Positions 53,586 through 63,329 of a stretch of DNA of 64,000 nt are shown one piece after another. The stretch is taken from assembly GCA_963920525.1 (NCBI GenBank), contig OY986435.1:275364848-275428847 (forward strand). The letters run 5' to 3'. The DNA is from Dichetophora obliterata. Lineage: Eukaryota > Arthropoda > Insecta > Diptera > Sciomyzidae. A program made the position numbers and the translations under genes. The notes beneath the pieces were generated by a model. The model ran no database searches. It was not told the DNA's origin and worked only from the letters and a program-made list of their open reading frames with translations. Position 1 is the first letter of the stretch; each line of letters begins with the position of its first letter.

Positions 53586-54660
53586 TGCTGGCATCCGGGA
53601 CTTATCAATATCGAAAATCTCTATACAAAAAATAAAAATTTTGAAATACATATACAGGGGTGGAATCGGCTAAGGTGATAGTTAATTGTTAATAATCAAA
53701 ATCATCGCTATTGCTCTCGCTCATTTAATGCGACATGTTTTTAGGTGTCGTTTTCATATATTTGAAACGTTTTCATTTTTTACTCAAAATGAAATAAGTG
53801 TAAAAAATAAAAAAAGAAAACAGTAGTTAAATGAAATAAATTACTTCAAGTGTACTTCTGAGTATTCTGTATGAACCTATTCCAGTGTACATATTAAAGA
53901 TAAATGTTTATTTCATTGGGACAGTTGAGAAAACGGGATGTAGAAAATAATAACAACACAAAATACAACTCCTTAGAAGAAATCTAAGAAATAAAATGAA
54001 TATTTTGGATTTCTGTGAATCAAAGTAAAATTATGAAGTAATATTTGATTTGATTATGAAGTAATATTTTTTGTAAGAGCTCACATAACAAAAAACTGCC
54101 AAATATTCTTATTGTACGGATTCATGTCATTAACAGTAAAAAACACATTGAGAGCGACAATTTTTTTAATTTTTACGCTTAGGAGGCCCAAATACTTTTA
54201 ATGAAAATAATAAAACAAAAAATTCTGGTCCGGTCTGGGCCCAAAAGTTTTCTATTTTAATTTTTTATTGTTACAATAGTTTTGTTAAGCTGCATCGGGT
54301 ATATTTTAGTTTTGCACTTTTATCGATTCGTGTCTTAAGAAATATAAAATAAACTTATTTAGTAATACTACTTCATAAAATCATACTTTCTTCTTTCTTG
54401 TTTACAGAGAGACAAATTATTCGATTACTTCATCAAAATCAATGTTCCTCTTTCAAATCAATGAACCTATTTGGCTTCAATAGATAGCATTGAGAAGTCT
54501 GCTAGTCTTGACTGCCCCATTGTAGACAGTAAATAGTTTTTTATTAACTTAAGTTCAATCAGCAAATCTTTAAAAATAGTTTTAAAGCAAGTGTTAGATT
54601 CGGCAACGACACACATTGGGTCCAGAACAAGAATAAGATGGTCAAAACCTCATTTTAAAA
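53586..54660. other. No recognised gene
   Basis: AT-rich. 54,405-54,470 reads 'ERQIIRLLHQNQCSSFKSMN' in one frame, faintly like a transposase helix-turn-helix, but nothing follows it. Confidence 0.3.
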
Positions 54661-54662
54661 TA

Positions 54663-55585
54663 CAGGGTTGTCCATATTCGAAGCGCCCATCTGGCAACAC
54701 TGTAACTTTCCGCAGTGATGCCAAATCGACTAATGACATACCGCGTTTGAAGCGTCATTCCAAGCAAATGTTTACAATGGAACAGTACACCACGCGAACG
54801 CTCTAAAATTGTTGAAATTTACATTCAACAAAACAAGTCAATAGTGAAAACTCAACGTGCTTTCAAAAAATGAGCGATGAAGCTCATTTTCAGTTGAACG
54901 GAACGGTAAACAAACAAAATTGCCGTATTTATGCCACTGAAAATCCACAAGAGATTCAAGAGGTACCTCTTCACGATGCAAATGTCACTGTTTGGTGCGG
55001 CGTTTGTGCTAAAATGCTCATTGGGCCGTTCTTTTTCGAAGATGATAATGGCCACAGAGTTACTGTCAATCAGGAGCGTTATCGCGATATGATAAACAAT
55101 TTTTTCATGCCAATCCTTCGTCGAAAGCGTATCAGGCACTACTGGTTTCAACAAGACGGCGCGCCACCACACACAAGCCGCACTACAATCGATTTTTTGA
55201 AGCAATTGTTCCCTGGCCGTTTGATGTCAAAAAATGGTGATTTCGATTGGCCGCCAAGATCACCAGATTTAACGCCTCCAGACTTCTTTTTGTGGGGTTA
55301 TTTGAAATCAAAGGTTTACGTCAACAAGCCAAAGACCCTAGAAGAGCTGAAAACCAACATCCGTCAAGAAATAACCGCCATTCCCATCGAAATGTTGAAG
55401 AAAACCATGGAAAATGCTGCAAAACGGGCACAATATGTCGTAGAGGCCAATGGCGACCATTTACGAGATATCATATTCAAGAAATAATGTAAGCAAATCT
55501 ACTTGAACCCAATTAAATGATATTTATGACGAACAGACAAAAAATTGTGGTTTCTTTGATTTATTTAAAAATAAAATGGGCCCTG
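54663..55585 (+). mobile_element. DD41D (rosa-like) mariner-family element, internally deleted
   Basis: Starts CAGGGTTGTCCATATTCGAA (54,663), ends inverse of CAGGGCCCATTTTATTTT (55,585), with TA at 54,661-54,662 and 55,586-55,587. Only the first five TIR bases match strictly, then the two ends share scattered bases. Its length of 923 bp is about 350 bp shorter than the related element at 62 kb; the missing part is the second DNA-binding region and linker of the transposase. Confidence 0.75.
54776..55487 (+). pseudogene. DD41D mariner-like transposase, middle deleted
   Basis: The N-terminus 'MEQYTTR...KIVEIYIQQNKS' and 'IVKTQRAFKK' (with one frame change near 54,800) joins straight to 'MSDEAHFQLNGTVNKQNCRI', the first catalytic Asp region. 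An uninterrupted 205-codon frame follows (54,870-55,487). 'WFQQDGAPPHTSRTTIDFLK' holds the second Asp, and 'WPPRSPDLTPPDFFLWGYLK' holds the third. I count 41 residues between the second and third Asp (DD41D), rather than the 34 of classical mariner. The C-terminus 'VEANGDHLRDIIFKK' is complete. It is most like the second element at 62 kb. Confidence 0.85.
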
Positions 55586-55586
55586 T

Positions 55587-56425
55587 ACATATTTCTATAT
55601 TCTGAGATAAACGACTAACAGTAATTTATCAAAAATTTACTGATTAATGTTTGGATGGTTATAAATATTTTGTTCTACAGGACAGTGAAATCCAGTTTGC
55701 TTTCAATACTACTTACTTACTACTTACTTAGTTGGCGCTACAACCGTATGTCGGTCTTGGCCTCATCTAAGAATTTGCGCCAGCCATTTCTGTCTTTCGC
55801 TTGCTGGCGCCAGTTGGAAATTCCAAGCTTCGTCAGGTTGTCCTCTACCTGGTCTCTCCAACAAAGATGCGGTCCTCCTCTTCTACGTTGACCGCTGCTG
55901 GGTACCGAATCGAATGTTTTCTTCACTGAAGCATCGTCTTTTATGCGCTGAACATGACCAAGCCATCGAAGTCGCTCGATTTTAATGTGCTTGATTATGT
56001 CGATGTCAGCGTACAGCTCATACAGTTCATCATTCCACCGTATTCGGTACTCGCCATTGACGCCGATTGGTCCGTAGTTCTTACGTAGAATCTTTCTCTC
56101 GAATGCTCCTAAAGTCTTTTCATCTGAACTGGTCAGCGTCCAGGTTTGTGATGCACAAAATAGGACAGGCATGATGAGCGCTTTATAGAGCGTGATTTTC
56201 GTTCGTTGAGAGAGGGCTCTACTTCTTAATTGCCTACTGAGCCCAAAGTAATACCTGTTGGCAAGAGTTATTCTTCGTTTGATCTCAATACTAATGGAAT
56301 TTACTTTCAATACTAATTAAATTTTATTCGATTTAATTAAATATGCCAAAGCTGTGGGAGCAACACTGTAGTTGCTGCTTTTTTATTGTTTGTTCTATAA
56401 ATTGAAATAAGTAAAAGAAGCCGTA
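55587..56425 (-). repeat. Second, inverted copy of the composite-element interior
   Basis: Matches 53,378 down to about 52,540 in inverse orientation at roughly 93-95% by eye. It includes the same LINE fragment, the same LINE target duplication ('TATTGAAAG' at both borders) and the same outer flank ('GCAGCAACTA.AGTGTTGC'). The 31 bp TIRs are not present. 'GTACAT' occurs at both borders (about 55,585 and 56,424). It abuts the right end of the DD41D element. Confidence 0.85.
55738..56310 (-). pseudogene. LINE 3' fragment (190 codons), copy 2
   Basis: Same protein as at 52,656-53,228 with about a dozen substitutions in 190 residues and no stop; examples are 'LFCASQTWTL' for 'LFYASQTWTL' and 'RRRGGPHLCWRDQ' for 'RRRGRPHLRWKDQ'. 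The retained open frame need not mean selection, since the two copies may simply have separated recently. Confidence 0.85.
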
Positions 56426-56429
56426 CATA

Positions 56430-57670
56430 TGTTTGAAGACAAATTTTTGCTTCAAATACCAATTAAAAATAGATAAATAAAAAAACCTGCGTTTTCATTT
56501 TTTTAAATTTTTTATTGATTTATGACGCCTGAAAGTTTGGCAAAAATTTAACAAAAAAAATAGTTCAAATTTTAACCAACTGGTTTAACCAACTTTATAC
56601 TTTATATTATTAATAACATAAAACAGTTTAAATTATAATAAACACTGATCTGCCTCACTAAAAGGTGAGTAATCAGAGTTCATTACAAAGTCGAGCTTAT
56701 GGTCAATGCAAAGTGCGTAAAGAAATCAAAATGCGCTCCCGCACTTCTGAGTTTTCTTTGCCATGAGTTATCATTTTAAAATATTCAGAGCGTATGCGGA
56801 TAAAATATTCACTCTTCTTTGAACTCCTCAACTGCTTTTCTCGCTCGTGAGTTTGTATGTTGAGAAATTTTAAAAGATCAACGTCCTGTTGATGAGTTTT
56901 CTGTCGAGTTTTCATCGCTCGTGAATTTTGAAATGATAAACTCATTGAATTGCTCGTTTTCATTTGATGCGAAACTTTAGTTTAACACTTCGCTCATAAT
57001 AAATTGAAAGGACTAAAATCAATAATATTAATTATTTTACTTTGTAATACTATATTTAAGTAAAAAACTTAAAAATCATATTTTTATGAAATTATAAGAA
57101 ACTGAGATAAACAAACAACCATGAACATTTTGAAAATTTATTAGGTACTTAAATATTTAATTAATAAACGCAAAAAAAATAGGTATAGTTCAGCATAAAA
57201 TACGTTTTTATTTTTAATTACCAAGATCACTTGTTGCACCAATAAAAAGGCGAACGCAAAAATTTCAATGAAATGCTTTTATCTTTGCAAAAACTCGCGA
57301 GCGAGAAACAAAAAATTAAAAAAGAAAAGCCATTGTTCAACTCAGTTTTTTCAGGAGCACAATCTGCGAACGAATACTATGAAAGAGCAAAGAAAAAGTT
57401 TTGATCACTCTGAATCTTAATATATAAAAGGCAAGCACACTGCTGAGTGTCCAATAACTCTCAAACTGTTCAGTCTGAAAGTATGCACATCTTAATACAT
57501 AAAAGGCAAGCATGCTTATCCGCACACAGTATTTCTCCAATTGTAATTATTTTTATAAGATTTTATTTAACTTGCTTCGTTCGTATGTATGTCTTCAAAA
57601 CTTGTAAGCCATTTTTCTACAACTTGTTTGTTTCCGATTAAGCTGAAATTTAGCATACATATGTAGCTGA
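56430..57670. other. No gene recognised
   Basis: AT-rich. 'CTGAAAGTATGCACA' at 57,474 recurs at 58,754, and 'TTAATACATAAAAGGCAAGC' at 57,492 resembles 'TTAATATATAAAAGGCAAGC' at 57,417, a local direct repeat of ~75 bp. An 86-codon minus ORF (56,703-56,963) is Ser/Lys-rich without a domain. Confidence 0.4.
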
Positions 57671-57678
57671 AATTTTGT

Positions 57679-58115
57679 GCCACACCCCCTTTCACCTTCC
57701 ACAAATCAATAAAAATGCTATATCTCTAAAACTACTAGGCCGATTCAGGTGCAATTTTGGCAGTAAATTTCCTTCGAGTAGAGAATAATTAAGGAAAAAA
57801 ATTTGCCACTCCCCCTTTTACCACCCACGAATCCATAAAAATGCTATATCTCTAAAACTACTTTACCGATTCAGCTGAAATTTTGGAAGTAAATTTCCTT
57901 CGAGTATAGGATAAAAAAGGAAACTTTTTGCCAGTCCCCCTTTTACCGCCCCCAAATCCATAAAAATGATATGTCTCTAAAACTACGGGGCTGATTCAGC
58001 TGAAATTTAAACAGTAAAGTTTCATCAAATAAAGCATGGGCTTATGAAAAACATTTGGCCACACCCCTTTTTACCGCCCACAAATCAATAAAAATGCTAT
58101 ATCTCCATAAGTTTT
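57679..58115. repeat. Tandem ~126 bp GGGCGTGG units, inverse orientation
   Basis: Four units start GCCACWCCCCCTTTTACC or similar at 57,679, 57,805, 57,930 and 58,058. Periods are 126, 125 and 128 bp. Each contains 'CATAAAAATGCTATATCTCT', 'AAAACTAC', 'CCGATTCAGCTGAAATTT' and 'AAATTTCCTTCGAGTA'. This is the same unit as 1850-2420 read on the other strand. Confidence 0.9.
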
Positions 58116-58199
58116 GAAAATAAAAGATGTTAATAATAAACCTTTAAGACTAAAAAGTAAAAAATAAATGAAGATAACAATTTTTTTTTTTTTAAAAAT

Positions 58200-58672
58200 A
58201 AGCTTTTATTTAAAAAGACGTGAGCTAAGAAGAAAAAAATTAATTTAAGTGACATTTGTCATATATGTATACAGTAGGTATATTCTAGGTGCAGAAGAAC
58301 CCCTCTCTTGGTTACTCATCATCATGGCATAAACGTACGTAAATTGGTAAGCTCTAAGGACTTATATAAATTTAGAATTTTTCTAATACATTTATACTTA
58401 AAAGCTTAAGGCACTGATATTGTGTAGTAAACCTGTATAACGGATCGCGGACATCGGTACCTCAAGCTTTTTAATATAAATGTATTCGAAAAATTCTAAA
58501 TTTATATAAGTCCTTAGAACTTACCAATTTACGTACGTTTATATTATGATGATGAGTAACCAAGAGAGGGGTTCTTCTGCTTCTAGAATATACCTACTGT
58601 ATACATATATGACAAATGTCAATTAAATTTATTTTTTTTCTTTTTAGTTCATGTCTTTTTAAATAAAAGCTT
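58200..58672. mobile_element. Long near-perfect hairpin (foldback), ~207 bp arms
   Basis: Left arm 58,200-58,406 and right arm 58,464-58,672 are inverse copies at about 93% by eye. Both contain 'GACATTTGTCATATATGTAT', 'AGAAGAACCCCTCTCTTGGT' and 'AAACGTACGTAAATTGGTAA', and both are bounded by AAGCTT. The loop is 57 bp. No ORF. It sits right beside the tandem GGGCGTGG array. If transcribed it would form a long double-stranded RNA. Confidence 0.9.
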
Positions 58673-58679
58673 CTTTTTT

Positions 58680-59490
58680 AAAAAAATTTTACTTTTTATT
58701 TATATGACAATAAAGTTATTTTACAAGACACACTGTTCTCAAAAATGTTCAGCCTGAAAGTATGCACAGAAAATATATTTGATACTTATCAGTGACAATA
58801 TTGTGTTTTTACAATACCACGTTTTTGATCTTACTACCTCTCTTTTTCATTCTTTTATAAAAAAATGATTATGAATTTAATGCAATTGTTTTGAGATGAT
58901 TGTACCAAAAAATATAATTGTATCAGCCGCGAAACGACGCCTGAGTTACTACGAATATGAAGGTTGCAAGGCTAGTTTGTAAAGTTGTGTATGAACATGA
59001 TTGTTACCAAACTCGACTTTTTGCACTTTTACACTTGAAATAATTTTTCAACACTGCTACAATACGTAAAGTGTTATTTAAAGTGGTACATTTGTACTTT
59101 GCAAAAATCAAGCTTTAACAAGAGAAAAAGTTTTTTCCGCAAAAGGCTCCTAAAAAAGTGTGCGGAGGTCCTGTCGTAGGACAGGCTTTTATACCTGTAT
59201 TTATCATAAGAGCGCTCGTTTTTGTCTTCACGAGTGAGGAAAGTAAAGTGAATCTTTCATCAATTGAATAGTATTGATGAGGAGGAGTGCAATTTTTCTC
59301 TTCAATTGAAAGTTTTTGCGAACTCTGGGTCAATGAACGACCAAATAATAAAAATGAAGAGTAAGCATATAAATAAAAAACACAGAAAGCGAGCGCGGGT
59401 AAGAGCTGCTTGTGACTCGAGCTGCGTTTCTGTTAAACATGCCTTGGCTACTGTTTTGCAAGAATGCAGTCATTCTATTTTTAAACTTTG
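58680..59490. other. No gene recognised
   Basis: AT-rich. Short palindrome 'GTCCTGTCGTAGGACAG' at about 59,169. Two short ORFs (72 and 88 codons) overlap on opposite strands without domains. Confidence 0.4.
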
Positions 59491-59498
59491 GCTCTTAA

Positions 59499-60309
59499 GT
59501 CTGAAGTACAATAGAGCGCGAGTGCGATGAGAGAATGCGATGCGATTGTATAACGAAAGCTCGCACGCTTTCCCTCGCATATAATGTACAATGAGAAACG
59601 CCAGTTTTGATGGCACCAGAGTTGCGTCGAATATAAATAAAATGTTGCTGAGTAGTGCCTAAATGTGAAGAAAAATAATATTTGCGAAGTTTTAGTTGCT
59701 GGCTTGGCCAGATATTTAGCTCGGAATGAACTAAGAAAGCGTGGAAACCAGCGAGCAAGAAGTTGGTGGGTCCGACCCATCTATAAGACCGGCGTTATTG
59801 CGTTTGGTTCTAGCTTTTAAGCAACACCTTCTCAGAAAGGTTTTATCTGTTTAAAACTATTTTAATATATTTTATTATTTTAATTTGAGTTTTTGAAGAA
59901 AATTGTTAAATGTTCAAATTGTTTATTATTTTTCAATAAAATTTTTATGACAGCTGGTCATCGCATGCGTTATTTTTCAAATTTTCGAAAATTCCTCCCA
60001 CCGCACAAGCGCATCGCAAAGCATTGTAAATTGCTACATAAAAACTCTGCTTATAAAAGTACTGACCAAGGCTCTTTTATGAGGTTGTGGCACTTGGGAG
60101 CGAGCTCGGTCGAGCTGTCAGAATGGATGAAAATAAATCAAGAAAATTAATGCATAAAACAAAGAAAAGCACAGTGATAGTTCAAGCAAAGGTGGAAAAA
60201 GAGTGCACTTTTAAATGAACAACCTTTTAAATGAACCTTGATACTGACAGCTCGTGCGAGATTTTTACGTTGTCTCGTAACGCACTCTCGCTCTATTGTA
60301 CTTCAGGCC
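59499..60309. mobile_element. 811 bp MITE, TTAA target, CTGAAGTACAATAGAGCG ends
   Basis: TTAA-GTCTGAAGTACAATAGAGCG at 59,495 is mirrored by CGCTCTATTGTACTTCAGGC-C-TTAA ending 60,313. TIR pairing covers about 28 bp ('GAGCGMGAGTGCG' is included). TTAA on both sides suggests a piggyBac-type mobiliser. The interior has a few 60-99 codon ORFs on both strands that share no known domain. Confidence 0.8.
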
Positions 60310-60313
60310 TTAA

Positions 60314-60880
60314 GCGGTGCGGTCGAGTATGAGTGTATGTATGTTAATTTTTAAAGAATAATGGAAGCACTGAATATGTATGTGCATATGCATATCTAAG
60401 CATAAATAATTGTTTAGTTGGCAATTAAAACAATGACAAATAATTGTCTACGTTAAGAATTTTATTTTAATGTTGTTAATATTCTAAGGTTAAGATGGTT
60501 ATTTTATGGTTGTTTATATTCTAAGGTTAATAAATAAGGAAATTCTAGATTAGCATCTTATAATTATCATCTAGATTTAAGAACTGTTGTATGAAAAATA
60601 AGAAGAAGAAGAAAAAGTGAAACCAGATATGTTGTGAATATCTGGGTTCTGCTTAAATAAAAAGGCACTCAATCACAGAATCGGTCTGAGTCAGTCAGGC
60701 GGAGTCTGATGAAGGCAAATGGAGTCGTGATTTAGAACTAGTTTCCTTGGGAAGTACATAGCGTGCTTTCAAGGATACACCCCAAAACCGGAACGTAAAT
60801 ACCGTAACTAAAAAAAACTATCCTATCCGATAGTTAAGCGGCTATTTAGGTACTAAAATCTCATCAGGTAGACTCGAAAC
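60314..60880. repeat. AT-rich spacer with a local direct repeat
   Basis: 'TATTCTAAGGTTAA' occurs at 60,479-60,492 and 60,510-60,523. A purine tract (AAG)n lies at 60,601-60,617. It could be part of a solo LTR, but no TG...CA ends or target duplication were found. Confidence 0.35.
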
Positions 60881-61453
60881 TGGTGATTGACTATCTTGAT
60901 AAACTTAATTCCGACAACAAAACTGAGTCCGTATCCTTTGGGTTTCGGGACTTATAGGAATAAAAGGAAATCAAATTGCTAACGAACTGGCAAAGAAAGG
61001 ATCATCAACTCTTGTTAGTCCGGAACCATTCTGTTGAATGGTTAAAGCAATCCTCTCTTTTTCAACAAGAAAACTGGAAAAAAAACAAAGAGGAACAAAA
61101 TGGGAAAATCTTTCATAGTTAATGCTCTCTAAAATTATCTTAGGAATATACGACCTAAAAAATTTAAGGAATGCATAAAGCCAACAAAGAATGATTTAGG
61201 CATCATCACAGGATTGCTAACTATAACCTCACAAAACTGGGTATTCTAAGTGATAACACATGTAGGTTTTGAAGAATCTGCGATGCACATTCTAGGGCAG
61301 TGTCCCACCCTTGTTCAAACTCGACGGAAATATCCAGGGTACCATGTTATACCAGATATGTCATTAAAATCAAGAGTTATAGGACATATACTAGCATTGA
61401 TCTCAGATATTGAACTAGAAGAGGTTCTTTTAATTCATGAAGGGGCACCATAG
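60880..61453 (+). pseudogene. I-clade LINE RNase H and C-terminal knuckle remnant
   Basis: 'WVSGLIGIKGNQIANELAKK' (about 60,946-61,008) is the last RNase H motif (WV.GH.G..GNE.AD.LAK) with the catalytic His replaced by Leu and the Asp by Asn. 'GSSTLVSPEPF' follows. Then, across frames, come 'LTKLGILSDNTCRF' and 'ESAMHILGQCPTLVQTRRKY' with the C..C...H..C pattern, and a 67-codon frame to 61,453. It belongs to I-clade elements that carry RNase H. Related in kind to 26,900-27,190, but a different family by sequence. Confidence 0.8.
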
Positions 61454-62020
61454 GTCTTAGGGTCGTATTGCAAGTCCCTGCAATAATATTTTTCAACGAA
61501 TGAAAAAACTTTTTTAAAATTATAGATATATTTTAAAACTTGTTAAAAACACTGGCCATTTAAATTTAATGCCTGACTATAATAGGGCTGGCCACATGCT
61601 GGCAAACGGATCTGTCAATATGAAAGCGAGCCTATGTAAATATATGAGCATACCCGTAATTGGAATTGCAACATTTTCGTTTAGTTCGTTGACTTTCATT
61701 GGCTTTTTGTAGAGCAATTCAAATCGCTCATAGCATAGGCAAACGTCAGGTAATTGCTTATTTAAATTTGTTCAAAGCCAAACAGCGAAAAGTGCTTTAG
61801 TTTATTTTAGTTTTTTATTAATTATTCATAAAATTGTGACTTGTTTTTTATTTCGCATATTAATTTTGAAAAATCTCACAAATAAGCACAAATAAAAATA
61901 AACTATTATGAAGCTTTACTAAAAGTTAGTATATGGCAAATATGGGCATTTTTGAATCTGACAAAAGCCTGCTAACATTTCGTTTAGTTTTTGGCATTAG
62001 AGTATGCCAGCATGTGGTAA
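61454..62020. other. No recognised feature
   Basis: AT-rich flank of the DD41D element. Short inverse strings, 'GCCACATGCTGGCAAACG' near 61,591 and 'GTATGCCAGCATGTGGTAA' near 62,003, flank 61.6-62.0 kb and may be a small repeat with ~13 bp inverted ends. Confidence 0.35.
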
Positions 62021-62024
62021 TTAT

Positions 62025-63326
62025 AAGGGTGTTTTTTTAGAGGTTTGTTTTTCGAATAGAGATAAAACTGGCATTTTGTGGTCAAATCTGGCAACTCTAA
62101 TGTCATTTTTGTTCAGTTTAGTTTGCCATTTCATCATGAACAGGTTGACAAAAGAATAACGCTTGCAAATCGTGCAAATTTATTTCGAAAATAATGGTTC
62201 AGTTCGCGAAGTTTACCGCAAGCTCCGTCCATTTTATTGTCGACATAATCGTCCATCAGAGCAATTAATTCGGTTAACCATGGGTCGTTTTCACACTACG
62301 TTTACTCTATGTGATAATACGCATCCGCAGAGACGTCGAACAGTGCGCACCGGAGAAACAATTGCCGTTGTAGAGCAAAATGTTGAAAAGGACCCGAATG
62401 AATCGATTCGCCACCGTGCACAGCAATTGGAGCTTTGTCCATCAACTTTATGGAAGATTTTGCGCAAAGATCTTAGCTTGCGACCTTACAAGATCCAGCT
62501 TGTGCAAGAATTAAAGCCGCGAGACCATGCAATGCGTCGTGATTTTGCTGTATGGGCCGAAAATGAGATTGATCTCGATGCTGATTTTCATCGCAAAATT
62601 TTGTTCAGTGATGAGGCTCATTTTTGGTTGAATGGCTACGTCAACAAGCAAAATTGCCGCATTTGGAGTGAAGAGAATCCACATGAGACCCTTGAGACCC
62701 CATTACATCCACAAAAACTGACTGTTTTGTGTGCTCTATGGTCTGGTGGAGTCATTGGGCCATACTTCTTCCGAAATAATGCTGGAGAGTCAGTTACCGT
62801 TAATGGAGACCAGTATAGAGCCATGATAACTGACTATTTTGTTCCCGAATTGGATGGCATGAATGTGGATGAGTTGTGGTTCCAACAAGACGGCGCTACA
62901 TGCCACACAGCGCACGTCACAATCGATTTATTGAAGGAAACATTCGATGAGCGCATAATTTCGCGGAATGGACCTGTCAATTGGCCACCAAGATCGTGTG
63001 ATTTGACACCATTGGATTATGTTCTTTGGAAATATGTGAAGTCGCTCGTCTACGCCAACAAACCAGAAACGTAAGGAGACTTGGAAGCCAACATTCGTGG
63101 CGTTATTGCCGACATACGGCCCCATATGCTCGAAAAAGTGGTTGAAAATTGGACCTGTAGAATTGGCTTTATTCGAGCCAGCCGTGGCGGCCACATGCCC
63201 AAAATCATATTTAAACATTAATGGCATAAAATTATCCTTCCAATAAAGCCAAATTGATGGACATAAAAACGATTTCTTGTGTTTTATTTCAATTCGAAGT
63301 TCTATACCTCTAAAAAAAACACCCTT
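62025..63326 (+). mobile_element. DD41D (rosa-like) mariner-family element, near complete
   Basis: TIRs AAGGGTGTTTTTTTAGAGGT (62,025) and its inverse, ending 63,326 with one base difference in the T run, lie beside TA. Length is about 1.30 kb, standard for a mariner-family element with one gene. The transposase fills 62,136-63,221. The terminal match is high and only two nonsense mutations are seen, so the insertion is relatively young. DD41D elements were described from tephritid flies as 'rosa'. Confidence 0.9.
62136..63221 (+). pseudogene. DD41D mariner-like transposase, two nonsense codons
   Basis: From ATG 62,136 the frame runs 361 codons to TAA 63,219, broken only by TAA at codon 8 (62,157) and TAA at codon 313 (63,072). 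N-terminal DNA-binding: 'IVQIYFENNGSVREVYRKLR', then 'SIRHRAQQLELCPSTLWKIL' (second helix-turn-helix). Catalytic domain: 'ILFSDEAHFWLNGYVNKQNC' (first Asp), 'LWFQQDGATCHTAHVTIDLL' (second) and 'WPPRSCDLTPLDYVLWKYVK' (third). The second-third spacing is 41 residues. The C-terminus ends 'SRGGHMPKIIFKH'. It would cut and paste elements with matching TIRs. In this state it makes no full-length protein. Confidence 0.92.
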
Positions 63327-63329
63327 TAG

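Noticed and set aside
54870..55487. Domesticated host gene from a 205-codon transposase catalytic domain
   Set aside because: It lies inside an element with TA flanks and an internal deletion; there is no sign of a new promoter, and the first ATG is only the codon after the deletion.
52656..56310. Host gene family with two 190-codon members
   Set aside because: The protein is the tail of an insect LINE polyprotein, without the RT active site, ending in (TAAG)n and flanked by a target duplication.
58200..58672. MicroRNA precursor
   Set aside because: Arms of ~207 bp are far longer than a miRNA stem-loop. A long hairpin RNA or foldback element is the reasonable reading.
60314..60880. LTR retrotransposon LTR
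   Set aside because: Direct repeat TATTCTAAGGTTAA is too short, and no TG...CA ends, primer-binding site or polypurine tract partner could be placed.
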